This document shows positions 31,174 through 39,283 of a stretch of DNA of 64,000 bases, piece by piece. A program made the position numbers and the translations under genes. The notes beneath the pieces are model-generated. The model was not told where the DNA came from, searched no databases, and saw nothing but the letters and a program-made list of their open reading frames with translations. Source of the DNA: Lysobacteraceae bacterium. Lineage in GTDB: Bacteria > Pseudomonadota > Gammaproteobacteria > Nitrococcales > AK92. Location of the stretch: NCBI GenBank assembly GCA_012523465.1, contig JAAYIK010000004.1, positions 121,814 to 185,813 on the forward strand, read 5' to 3'. Each line of letters opens with the position of its first letter. Within the stretch, counting starts at the first letter, position 1.

Positions 31174-31863
31174 ATGATCACGCTCTACCACTGCATGAGT
31201 GCGCGCTCCTTCCGTCCGTTGTGGATGTTGGAGGAACTCGGCTTGCCTTATCGGCTGGCGATGCTGCCTTTCCCGCCCCGTGTCCTGGCTCGCGGTTATC
31301 TGGAGATGAATCCGCTGGGGACGATTCCGCTGCTCATCGACGGTGACACGCGCATGACCGAGTCTGCGGCGATCTGCCAGTACCTGTGCGCCAGGAGCGC
31401 GCCGACCCCGCTTCAGGTCGAGCCGGGTGAGGCGGAATACGGAGCCTATCTCAACTACCTTCACTTCGGCGAAGCCACGCTAACCTTTCCGCAGACCCTC
31501 ATCCTTCGCTACGGCCGCTTCGAGCCGGAAGAGCGCCGCCACCCCATGGTGGTGGAGGACTATACCCGCTGGTTCCTGGCACGGCTGCGCGCCCTGGAGC
31601 CGCGGCTCGCCGAGCGCGACCATCTTTGCGCCGATCGCTTCACCGCCGCCGACGTCTCGGTGGGATACGCCTTGATGCTAGCCGAACTAATTGGGCTGGC
31701 GTCCCAGTTCACGCCCGCCGTGGCTGCCTACTGGGAGCGCCTGCAGCAGCGAGCCGGATACCAGCGTGCCTTGCAGGCACAGGAACGGGCGGCACGCGAG
31801 CAGGGCGTGGCACCGGTTCCGGCGACTGCCGGCATCGTCCAGCCGCCCGTCGGGACGGGCTGA
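31174..31863 (+). CDS. Glutathione S-transferase family protein
   Basis: A 229-residue protein with the two-domain GST layout. The thioredoxin-like N-terminal domain includes LYHCMSARSFRPLWMLEELG, NPLGTIPLL and TESAAICQYL (the last binds the gamma-glutamyl part of glutathione). The helical C-terminal domain holds DRFTAADVSVGYALMLAELI. It probably conjugates glutathione to an electrophile, but the substrate cannot be read from sequence. The residues after about 205 form a Pro/Ala tail. It is a single gene between low-density regions. Confidence 0.88.
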   Translation: MITLYHCMSARSFRPLWMLEELGLPYRLAMLPFPPRVLARGYLEMNPLGTIPLLIDGDTRMTESAAICQYLCARSAPTPLQVEPGEAEYGAYLNYLHFGEATLTFPQTLILRYGRFEPEERRHPMVVEDYTRWFLARLRALEPRLAERDHLCADRFTAADVSVGYALMLAELIGLASQFTPAVAAYWERLQQRAGYQRALQAQERAAREQGVAPVPATAGIVQPPVGTG

Positions 31864-32165
31864 ACGTCGTGGCTGCAGCGTGCGGTAGTTTTGATCGCCT
31901 GGCAGCGTGCCCAATGTCACCATGGGCGAGCCCGCATTTTCCCGTGTCTTTGCCTGCGTCGAGCCGATCGGACAGCGCGCATCATCGTGTCGGTGTCCTT
32001 TGGGGCTTGTGCACCTGCCCGCATGGCGCTGCAAGCCGGCTCCAAGGCACGCTAATATGATAGGTTTTGTGCTGGCTTAAGCATGCAGCGTGTCAGCAAA
32101 CGCGCCGATGCCTTCGCTTCGGTGCGATGCCGATACGAGTTCGGTGGCCCCGCGGGGGAAGAGGT
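31864..32165. other. Intergenic region before the BCCT transporter
   Basis: About 300 bases. The transporter frame is open back to 32067, but that part lacks family pattern, so I treat it as leader. A GCTAATATGATAGG at about 32051-32064 contains a possible -10 element. Nothing else is evident. Confidence 0.3.
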
Positions 32166-33719
32166 ATGGTTTTTCGCATCTCGTTGTTCGTCGTGGTGGC
32201 GCTGGCGCTGGTTGCCGGTCTGGCGCCGCAGTCCTTCGAGGCGGTCAGCAAGGCCCTGCTGGCGGCAGTCATCCAGAATGCCGGTTGGCTTTATCTGCTG
32301 ATTGTCTTTCTCACCTTGGTATTTCTCATTTACCTTGCTTTCGGAGCGACCGGACGGCTGCGGATCGGCGGTATCGACGCCGAACCCGAGTTTTCCACTG
32401 CCACTTGGCTGGCCATGCTGTTTGCCGCCGGCATGGGCATTGGTCTGGTGTTCTGGGGCGCCGCTGAGCCGATCTCGCACGTGATCACGCCTCCCGAGGG
32501 ACTGCCGCCGAAGACGCCGCAGGCAGCCAGGGCGGCGATGCGCTATACCTTCTTCCACTGGGGGCTGCACCCCTGGGCGATTTATGCCCTGATGGGGTTG
32601 GCGATCGCCTGGTTTCAGTACAACCGCAACGGCCGAGGGCTGATCAGCGACCTGCTGCAGCCCCTGATCGGCGATCGCCATCTGGGCTGGATGGGCAAGC
32701 TGGTCAACATCGTCGCGGTCGTGGCGACGGCCATTGGCGTGGCCACCACCCTGGGTTTTGGCACCATGCAGATCAGCGCCGGCATGGGCCGCGTGTTCGG
32801 CCTGCCGACCGGGGTGGGCGCGCAGCTGGCCGTGATAGGAACCTGCTTCGTGCTCTACATGCTCTCGAGCCTCAGTGGCGTGGAGCGCGGCATCAAATGG
32901 CTGTCGTCATTCAACCTGGCCCTGGCTGGGGTGCTGCTGCTGGCCGTGGCCCTGCTCGGGCCGACCGGATTCATCTTCGACACCTTCACGACCTCGCTGG
33001 GCAGCTATCTCGACAATCTGGTGCAGATGAGCCTGCGCCTGGCGCCGTTCAGCGCCAGCACCTGGGTGGCCGACTGGACCATCTTCTATTGGGCTTGGTG
33101 GATCTCCTGGTCGCCATTCGTGGGTGCCTTCATCGCCCGTGTGTCCTATGGACGCACCGTGCGCGAGTTCGTGTTCGGGGTAGTGATCGCTCCCAGCCTG
33201 ATCGGCTTTGCCTGGTTCTCGGTCTTCGGCGGCACCGCGCTATGGGGCCAGATTTTCGGTGGCATCGACATGGGCGCTGCGCTGGCTGCAGGCTACGAGA
33301 CCGTGCTGTTCCGCATGTACGACGCCTTGCCGCTGTCCTTGCTGCTGTCGGCCCTGAGCATCTTGTTGCTGGTGATTTTCTTCGTGACCTCGGCCGACTC
33401 CGCAGTGCTGATCCTGGGGTCCATGTCCAGCGAGGAGGCTGGTGACCCCTCGCTTGGGAAGCGGCTCGCCTGGGGCATCGCGATTGCGCTCATCGCGGCC
33501 GCCATGCTCATCGCTGGCGGACTGAGCGCGCTGCAGACCTTGATTACCGTTGCCGCGCTGCCGTTCGCGTTGCTCATGGTGGCGGTGATGGTCGGGCTCA
33601 ACCGCGTGCTGGGCAAGGAAGCGCTGCGGGAGAAGGCGGCCGAGCGGCGGCTGCGGCGCGCGCTTGAGGAGCTGATCGCCCGCGAGACGGTGCCCAAGAA
33701 CGACAACGGCGAGCACTAG
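32166..33719 (+). CDS. BCCT family transporter (betaine/carnitine/choline type)
   Basis: A 517-residue inner-membrane protein with about 12 helices. Family signatures are present: GMGIGLVFWGAAEPISH, the Trp-rich helix FYWAWWISWSPFVGAFIARV with SYGRTVREF, and GIKWLSSFNLALA. It should import a quaternary ammonium compound driven by sodium or proton flow. The C-terminal tail is charged (EKAAERRLRRALEELIARE), which in BetP-type carriers senses osmotic stress. Start at 32166 has GGGGAAGAGG just upstream. It is convergent with the marR gene at 33758. Confidence 0.92.
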   Translation: MVFRISLFVVVALALVAGLAPQSFEAVSKALLAAVIQNAGWLYLLIVFLTLVFLIYLAFGATGRLRIGGIDAEPEFSTATWLAMLFAAGMGIGLVFWGAAEPISHVITPPEGLPPKTPQAARAAMRYTFFHWGLHPWAIYALMGLAIAWFQYNRNGRGLISDLLQPLIGDRHLGWMGKLVNIVAVVATAIGVATTLGFGTMQISAGMGRVFGLPTGVGAQLAVIGTCFVLYMLSSLSGVERGIKWLSSFNLALAGVLLLAVALLGPTGFIFDTFTTSLGSYLDNLVQMSLRLAPFSASTWVADWTIFYWAWWISWSPFVGAFIARVSYGRTVREFVFGVVIAPSLIGFAWFSVFGGTALWGQIFGGIDMGAALAAGYETVLFRMYDALPLSLLLSALSILLLVIFFVTSADSAVLILGSMSSEEAGDPSLGKRLAWGIAIALIAAAMLIAGGLSALQTLITVAALPFALLMVAVMVGLNRVLGKEALREKAAERRLRRALEELIARETVPKNDNGEH

Positions 33720-33757
33720 GCGCGTCACGAGAGGCGGGACGGCTCACGGCGAGGCGC

Positions 33758-34207
33758 CTAGTGCTCTGGTGGCGGCGTGGCTAGCTTCCTGGGCAGCGGC
33801 TCCAGCCAGCGAGCGACGATCGCGATCTCAGCCTCGGAGAAGCCCTCGGTCAATTTGGCGTTGAGAGCGGCCAGCTCCGCTTGCGCCCGCCGCATCGTTT
33901 GCCATCCCTTTTCCGTGAGGCAAAGGCGTATCGAGCGGCCATCGGCGGTATCGCGTCGCCGCACCACGAGTCCCGCCTGCTCCATGCGGTTCGCCAGGGC
34001 CGACATGGCCGGCGCGCCGATCGCCAAGGCTTCGGCCACCTTGCCGATCGGTGCGCCGTCGTTGCGCGCGAGGTAGAACAGCGCTCTGGCCTGCCCAGAG
34101 GTCAGCGCCGCCGGGCGGTTAGGCCTTCCTTCGAGCCAGCGCTCGACCGAGCGCTGGCCGACATTGAGCAGGAAAACCAGTATTGGCAACTTGCGCGGCT
34201 CGTTCAT
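33758..34207 (-). CDS. MarR-family transcriptional regulator
   Basis: A 149-residue regulator. The winged helix is clear: ALFYLARNDGAPIGKVAEAL, AIGAPAMSALANRMEQAGLV, VRRRDTADGRSIRLCLTEKG. Together with the enoyl-CoA hydratase gene it forms a divergent pair; two tandem 13-bp palindromes in the shared spacer are its likely operators. The ligand may be an acyl- or aryl-CoA, as for other MarR proteins that govern CoA-ester catabolism; this is inference. It converges with the BCCT gene. Confidence 0.9.
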   Translation of the reverse strand: MNEPRKLPILVFLLNVGQRSVERWLEGRPNRPAALTSGQARALFYLARNDGAPIGKVAEALAIGAPAMSALANRMEQAGLVVRRRDTADGRSIRLCLTEKGWQTMRRAQAELAALNAKLTEGFSEAEIAIVARWLEPLPRKLATPPPEH

Positions 34208-34339
34208 ACTTGCTCGACGTAGCTTGTGCGGGCGCCCTCTGCTCCCGAGGCAGCGGCTTGCGTTAAGCCCTCAAGGCTGGTGCACCTTCCCTACCCGGGC
34301 CTACGGCCGCCAATGGACAAGGGCCGATCTGACGTTTAC

Positions 34340-34376
34340 TTCACAAGGCGAAGTATATATTGTTTCGCCAGGCGAA
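34340..34376. promoter_or_regulatory. Two tandem palindromic sites, probable MarR operators
   Basis: Site 1, TTCACAAGGCGAA (34340-34352), and site 2, TTCGCCAGGCGAA (34364-34376), match at 11 of 13 positions and their starts are 24 bases apart. Site 2 is a perfect odd-centred palindrome. The AT-rich GTATATATTG between them may hold the -10 of the hydratase promoter. Both lie in the spacer of the divergent marR / enoyl-CoA hydratase pair. Confidence 0.75.
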
Positions 34377-34445
34377 GCAGTTTGTCCGCTACCCAGGGGG
34401 TGCCGAGGCCGTTCGGCACCTGGACAAGCAACCGAGGAGGAAACG

Positions 34446-35222
34446 ATGACCGAATATGTCAAGGTAGAACAGGCTGACGGTGTCTTGACGCTCACGCTGG
34501 CCAGACCGGACAAGAAGAACGCGCTCACCAACGAAATGTACGGTCGCCTGGCCGACGCGCTCAGTGCAGCGGAGAGTGATGCAGGCAGCCGGGTGGTGGT
34601 CATTCGGGCCGAGGGCGACACCTTTTGCGCTGGCAACGACATCGGCGAGTTCGCCATGGCCGCGATGGGCAGCGCCGGTAGCGAGGAGCGTCACGTCGTG
34701 CGCTTTCTCCGCGCGCTTGCCGAAAGCTCAAGGCCGCTGGTGGCGGCGGGCAACGGCCGTGCGGTCGGCGTGGGCACGACCATGCTGCTGCACTGCGACT
34801 TCGTCTTGCTCGGCGAGGATGCCTTGCTCAGCACGCCCTTCGTGAATCTGGCGCTGGTGCCGGAAGCGGCTTCCAGCCTGTTGCTGCCCATGCGCATCGG
34901 TCATGCGCGAGCGTTTGAGATGTTCGCGCTCGGCGAACCGGTCAGCGCCGAGCAGGCACTGGCCTGGGGCCTGGCCAACCGGGTCGTGGCATCTGCCGAC
35001 CTGCATGCTGAGGCAGACCGCATCGCCCGGCTGCTGGCTGCCAAGCCAGCCGGGGCGTTGAGCGCAACCAAACGCCTGATGCGCGCGGTCGATGCCATCG
35101 GTCGGCAGATGGAGGTCGAGAGCGCCGAGTTCAGCCGTCGGTTGCGCAGTCCCGAGGCGCGTGAAGCCTTCGCGGCCTTCATGGAGCGGCGGGCGCCGGA
35201 CTTCACGCAATTCGACCGTTGA
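34446..35222 (+). CDS. Enoyl-CoA hydratase/isomerase family protein
   Basis: A 258-residue crotonase-fold protein. Motifs: LARPDKKNALTNEMY, the oxyanion-hole segment FCAGNDIGEFA, AAGNGRAVGVGTTMLLHCDF and FVNLALVPEAASSLLL. At the second catalytic position the sequence has PEAASS where hydratases usually carry Glu, so isomerase or another crotonase reaction is possible. A strong GAGGAGG is seven bases before the ATG. The frame is open upstream, but that portion covers the operator region. The substrate is not evident; the divergent MarR gene suggests induction by a substrate CoA ester. Confidence 0.88.
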   Translation: MTEYVKVEQADGVLTLTLARPDKKNALTNEMYGRLADALSAAESDAGSRVVVIRAEGDTFCAGNDIGEFAMAAMGSAGSEERHVVRFLRALAESSRPLVAAGNGRAVGVGTTMLLHCDFVLLGEDALLSTPFVNLALVPEAASSLLLPMRIGHARAFEMFALGEPVSAEQALAWGLANRVVASADLHAEADRIARLLAAKPAGALSATKRLMRAVDAIGRQMEVESAEFSRRLRSPEAREAFAAFMERRAPDFTQFDR

Positions 35223-35383
35223 CTGCCGGCGCCGACGGTTGGATTTGCCCTGACGGCAACCGACATTTGCTGATGCGCCCGGACCTGGGCTGCCGGCGCC
35301 GGTCCGCTGGCGGCACCCGGCCGACCTGGGGCATCATTGCTTCATCGAGCCCGCACAGTGCGCAACGAATGAAAGGAGGCCTT

Positions 35384-35806
35384 ATGATGCGTATGCGTGT
35401 GCCGGTGGTGGAGTTCACCACACCCGATCCCATCGTCGCGACTGAAGACATGTCCGTTGACGAGATGCAGAAGCTGATGCAGGAGCACGGCATCCGCCAC
35501 CTGCCCGTGGTCAATGACGCCGGCGAGGTCGTGGGCGTGATTAGCGATCGGGACATCCGCGTCATCCTGGGCCTGTCCGTCGCCGAGAAGCTGCTGGTGC
35601 GGGCTTCCGACATCATGACCACTGATCCGGTGACGGTGAGCGCCGATACGCCGCTGGACGACGTGGCCTTCACCATGGCCGAGAAGAAGGTCGGCAGCGT
35701 CATCGTCAAGGACGAGAAGGGTAAGTTCCTGGGCATTTTCACCGCCACCGACGCGCTGAACGCGCTGGTGGAGATCATTCGCAGCGGAGGCCCGGGCACG
35801 GACTGA
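35384..35806 (+). CDS. CBS-domain protein
   Basis: A 140-residue protein made of two CBS motifs: TEDMSVDEMQKLMQEHGIRH with LPVVNDAGEVVGVISDRDIR, and VSADTPLDDVAFTMAEKKVG with SVIVKDEKGKFLGIFTATDA. The pair forms a Bateman module that binds adenosyl nucleotides. It has no effector domain, so it probably acts on a partner or as an energy sensor. AAAGGAGG precedes the ATG at 35384; the frame is open to 35219 but the added part lacks pattern. Confidence 0.9.
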   Translation: MMRMRVPVVEFTTPDPIVATEDMSVDEMQKLMQEHGIRHLPVVNDAGEVVGVISDRDIRVILGLSVAEKLLVRASDIMTTDPVTVSADTPLDDVAFTMAEKKVGSVIVKDEKGKFLGIFTATDALNALVEIIRSGGPGTD

Positions 35807-35901
35807 ACGCGTGCGGCCGCCGCCTCGCGCCAGCTCGCCCCGGACCGGCCGCCGGCAACGGCAAGCACGGTCCGGCTGAGCGCGCTCGTTTGCTGGATGA
35901 G

Positions 35902-36522
35902 ATGCTGGAGTTGAGCATGCTGCTTGCTTTTATCGCCGCAGCCTTCGTAGTCGTCTCGATTCCTGGCCCGACCATTTTCATGGTGACCGGTTACGCGGTC
36001 GGCTACGGCCCGCGCGCCGCGCTCTTGAGCATCATCGGCGTCTGCTTGGGCGACCTGGTCGCCATGACGGTCACCTTCGCCGGACTGGGCACGGTGCTGG
36101 CCGCCTCTGCGGAGCTGTTCATGCTGGTCAAATGGGTCGGCGCCGCTTATCTCGTCTATTTGGGTGTGCAGCTCTGGCGCGCGCCGGCCCCGAGCTCGCA
36201 GGCCCAGCCTGCCGAGTCGCAGCCCGCCGGTCGCATCATCCGGCGCGCCTTCACGGTCAATGTGCTGCACCCGAAAGGGCTGGCTTTCTATGTCGCCTTC
36301 ATGCCCCAGTTCATCGACCCGGCTAAGCCGGCGCTGGCGCAGATGGCCGTGCTCGGCTTGACCTTTGCCGCCATGGCGGTTACCGTGCTCTCTGCCTACG
36401 CGCTGGCTGCCCTGCGCCTGCGCGGGCTGCTGCTGCGCCCGGGCGCGCAGCGACTGGCCAACCGTTTTGGGGCCGGCTGTTTCCTGGGCGCGGGGCTTTA
36501 TACCGCCACGCTGCAGCGCTAG
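35902..36522 (+). CDS. LysE/RhtB-family amino-acid exporter
   Basis: A 206-residue membrane protein with about six helices and the LysE signature: FVVVSIPGPTIFMVTGYAVG at the first helix, LVKWVGAAYLVYLGVQLWR and NVLHPKGLAFYVAFMPQFI. It exports an amino acid or homoserine-like compound. Alternative starts at 35890 (TTG) and 35917 (ATG) keep the same core. It is followed 48 bases later by a GNAT gene on the same strand. The argP gene at 46.9 kb, whose relatives control lysE/argO, is not adjacent. Confidence 0.9.
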   Translation: MLELSMLLAFIAAAFVVVSIPGPTIFMVTGYAVGYGPRAALLSIIGVCLGDLVAMTVTFAGLGTVLAASAELFMLVKWVGAAYLVYLGVQLWRAPAPSSQAQPAESQPAGRIIRRAFTVNVLHPKGLAFYVAFMPQFIDPAKPALAQMAVLGLTFAAMAVTVLSAYALAALRLRGLLLRPGAQRLANRFGAGCFLGAGLYTATLQR

Positions 36523-36570
36523 CCGCCATGCGCAGCCGGCGGCTGCGGCCATGCCTTGCAGAGTTGAACC

Positions 36571-37074
36571 ATGTCCATCCGGGAAGCAAGCAAGGACGAC
36601 TTCGAGCGGGTCTGGCCGATCATCCGCGAGGTGGCTGCCGCCGGCGAAACCTACGGCTTCCCGCGTGACCTCGACCCGGCCCGGGCCATGGCGCTCTGGT
36701 TCGACGAGCCGCGCCAGACCTTCGTCTACGAAGAGCGCGGTCGCATCCTCGGCACCTACTACATCAAGTCCAACCAGGAGGGGCCGGGCGCTCATGTCTG
36801 CAACTGCGGCTACATGGTCGCCCCGCAGGCCCGCGGCCGCGGCATCGCCACCGCCATGTGCCTGCACTCCCAGCAAATCGCCCGTGCGCTCGGCTACAAG
36901 GGCATGCAGTTCAACTTCGTCGCCTCCACCAACGAGGTGGCGGTGAGGCTCTGGAGCAAGCTCGGCTTTGCCATTGTGGGCCGGCTGCCGAAGGCCTTTC
37001 ACCATCCAACCAAGGGCTACGTCGACGCCCTGGTCATGTACAAGTGGCTGGAGCCGGAGGCGTCCGTCACCTGA
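36571..37074 (+). CDS. GNAT family N-acetyltransferase
   Basis: A 167-residue protein with the GNAT fold. The acetyl-CoA loop is APQARGRGIATAMCLHSQQI at about 89-108, preceded by the beta-4 strand CNCGYMVA; the tail WSKLGFAIVGRLPKAFHHPT is typical of the family. The acceptor is unknown. It follows the LysE gene closely and may be in the same transcript, which could point to modification or export of an amino acid. Confidence 0.9.
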   Translation: MSIREASKDDFERVWPIIREVAAAGETYGFPRDLDPARAMALWFDEPRQTFVYEERGRILGTYYIKSNQEGPGAHVCNCGYMVAPQARGRGIATAMCLHSQQIARALGYKGMQFNFVASTNEVAVRLWSKLGFAIVGRLPKAFHHPTKGYVDALVMYKWLEPEASVT

Positions 37075-37153
37075 TCCGCTGGCGCCGCGCGGGTTGCCGC
37101 GACCGCCACGGTGAACCCATACTGGGCGCGCCGACCGTTTTCAGCAGGTAGTC

Positions 37154-38559
37154 ATGGCTTTCGAATCCACCCGCTCCGGCACACTCACCCGCGGCCTGAA
37201 AAATCGCCACATCCAGCTCATCGCTCTGGGCGGCGCCATCGGCACCGGCCTGTTTCTGGGCTCGGCCGGAGTGATGAAGTCGGCCGGGCCGTCGATGATC
37301 CTCGGCTACGCCATCGGCGGCTTCATCGCCTTTCTGATCATGCGCCAGCTCGGCGAGATGGTGGTGGAGGAGCCGGTCGCGGGTTCGTTCAGCCATTTCG
37401 CCCACAAGTACTGGGGACGCTTCCCCGGCTTTCTGGCTGGCTGGAATTATTGGGCGCTGTACGTGCTGGTCGGGATGGCGGAGCTGACCGCGGTCGGCAA
37501 GTACGTCCAGTTCTGGTGGCCGGAAATACCCACCTGGGCAACGGCGGCCGTCTTCTTCGTCCTCATCAACCTGATCAATCTTACCAACGTCAAGGCATTC
37601 GGCGAGGCCGAGTTCTGGTTCGCCATCATCAAGGTGGCGGCCGTCATCGGCATGATCCTGCTGGGACTGTATTTGCTGTTCAGCGGCAAGGGCGGGGAGC
37701 AGGCGGGCTTCAGCAACCTCTGGCGCCACGGCGGCTTCTTCCCAAACGGCCTCACGGGCATGGTGATGGTGCTGGCCATCATCATGTTTTCCTTCGGCGG
37801 GCTGGAGCTGGTCGGGATTACCGCTGCCGAAGCCGCCGAGCCGCGCAAGGTCATTCCCAAGGCCATCAACCAGGTGGTGTACCGGATTCTGATCTTCTAC
37901 ATCGGCGCCCTGACCGTATTGCTGGCGCTCTATCCTTGGGATGCGCTGGTGGCGACCCTGGGCGCGGCCGGCGATCCCTACAGCGGCAGCCCGTTCGTGC
38001 TGATCTTCTCGCTGATCGGCAGTGACACCGCGGCGCATGTGCTCAATTTCGTGGTGCTGACCGCGGCGCTGTCGGTCTACAACAGCGGGGTATACTGCAA
38101 CAGCCGCGTGCTTTACGGCCTGGCCGAGCAGGGCGACGCGCCCAAGGCCCTGTTGGGTCTCAACAGACGCGGCGTGCCAGTGCTGGCGGTCGGCCTGTCG
38201 GCGCTGGTAACCCTGCTGTGCGTGGCGATCAATTATCTGCTGCCGCAAACGGCGCTGACGTTGCTGATGTCGCTGGTGGTCGCTTCGCTGGTGCTCAACT
38301 GGTTCATGATCAGCTTGACCCACCTCAGGTTCCGCAGCGCGCTGGAGCGAGAGGGGTGGTGCCGCATTTCAAGGCCTTGTGGAGCCCCTACGGCAATTAT
38401 CTTTGCGTCGGTTACGTGGTGTTGATCCTGGCTACCATGCTGCTCATCCCTGGCGTGCGGCTGTCGGTGCTGGTGCTGCCGTTCTGGGTGCTGCTCATCT
38501 GGGGTTGCTTCACGCTGCATGAGCAGGCCAGGCGCCGTGCGGCCGAGCTGCCCGGCTAG
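37154..38559 (+). pseudogene. AroP/PheP-type amino-acid permease, frame broken near the C-terminus
   Basis: An APC-superfamily permease with about 12 helices. The start, RGLKNRHIQLIALGGAIGTG, and GGLELVGITAAEAAEPRKVI resemble aromatic amino-acid permeases. The frame holds to residue about 400 (LTHLRFRSALEREG) and then shifts at the G-run 38353-38356: the open frame reads WCRISRPC and stops at 38425, while the next frame reads VVPHFKALWSPYGNYLCVGY and continues two more helices to 38559. One missing G explains it. With it restored the protein is about 468 residues, normal for the family. It imports Phe/Tyr/Trp or related amino acids, which would fit the oxidoreductase at 15.1 kb; this link is inference. 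Confidence 0.88.
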
Positions 38560-38572
38560 CTGGGCGTGACGG

Positions 38573-39104
38573 CTACGGTTCGCGCGGACGGGCGAAAACC
38601 TGGGCCCAGTAAATCCTGGCGTCGGTGCCGCTGACGGCCGCGGCCGCGCCCAGCTCGGCATGGAGCGGATTCATGATGTTGGCGCAGTGTCCTGCGCTTT
38701 GCAGCCAGTCCTGCATGACTTCGGCGACGCTGCGCTGGCCGGCAGCGATGTTCTCGCCCCACGGCCTGCCAGCGGTAGCCGGTCGCGGTGACCCGCTCGC
38801 CGACCTGCAGTCCGTCCGTGCTGGTGTGGGAAAGCAGGTCATGGTTCGCCATGTCCTGCGCGTGACGCTCGGCGGCCAGAGCGAGCCGACAGCTCCAGCG
38901 CAACGCCGGCGCCGGCGCTAAGTTTCTGCTGCCGCAGCTGCGTGGCTGGCTGCGGGCGGCATTGACCGCGGCCAGCATGGCCTGCTGGTCTTCGCTGAGG
39001 CGGCAGTCTTGGGGTGCTTCCGGCTGTTCAGGCGGATTCGAGCTGGCGCTGCCGCCGCAGCCAGCGAGCAGCAACAGGCATCCCAGCCCCGCGATGATCC
39101 GCAT
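38573..39104 (-). pseudogene. CAP-domain (SCP/YkwD-like) lipoprotein, frame broken
   Basis: The N-terminus, MRIIAGLGCLLLLAGCGGS, is a lipoprotein signal with lipobox LLAGC. A CAP domain follows: ALRWSCRLALAAERHAQDMA, HTSTDGLQVGERVTATGYRW, then QAVG. At the C-run 38757-38760 (plus strand) one extra base shifts the frame: the first frame reads QAVGREHRC and continues as shadow to 38556, while the other frame reads GENIAAGQRSVAEVMQDWL, SAGHCANIMNP and IYWAQVFARPREP, stopping at 38573. With the base removed the protein is about 176 residues, full length for the family. CAP proteins of bacteria are secreted, of uncertain function. It converges with the permease gene 13 bases away. Confidence 0.82.
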
Positions 39105-39250
39105 CCTGTGTTTCCTTGGTTTTGGTTTCCGACCTTTATAGTGCTGCCGATGCGGCAGCGGCGTGATCCCGCGCACAGGAAGGGCATGAGGGCGACAGCT
39201 GCCTGCCGCAATCGCGTGACAGAGCTGGTTGGCGGCCGGCTCGGATTTTA

Positions 39251-39268
39251 TACTGTATAAATACAGTA
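39251..39268. promoter_or_regulatory. LexA (SOS) box
   Basis: TACTGTATAAATACAGTA contains the consensus CTGT-N8-ACAG and is a near-perfect palindrome. It is 15 bases before the ATG of the radical SAM gene and overlaps a TATACT-like -10, so LexA would block transcription until DNA damage. The P. aeruginosa homologue PA0069 is, as I recall, a member of the LexA regulon. Confidence 0.9.
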
Positions 39269-39283
39269 TCGGGGTGGCTGACC

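Noticed and set aside
34164..34445. N-terminal extension of the enoyl-CoA hydratase frame
   Set aside because: It covers the operator region and lacks family pattern; the strong GAGGAGG supports 34446.
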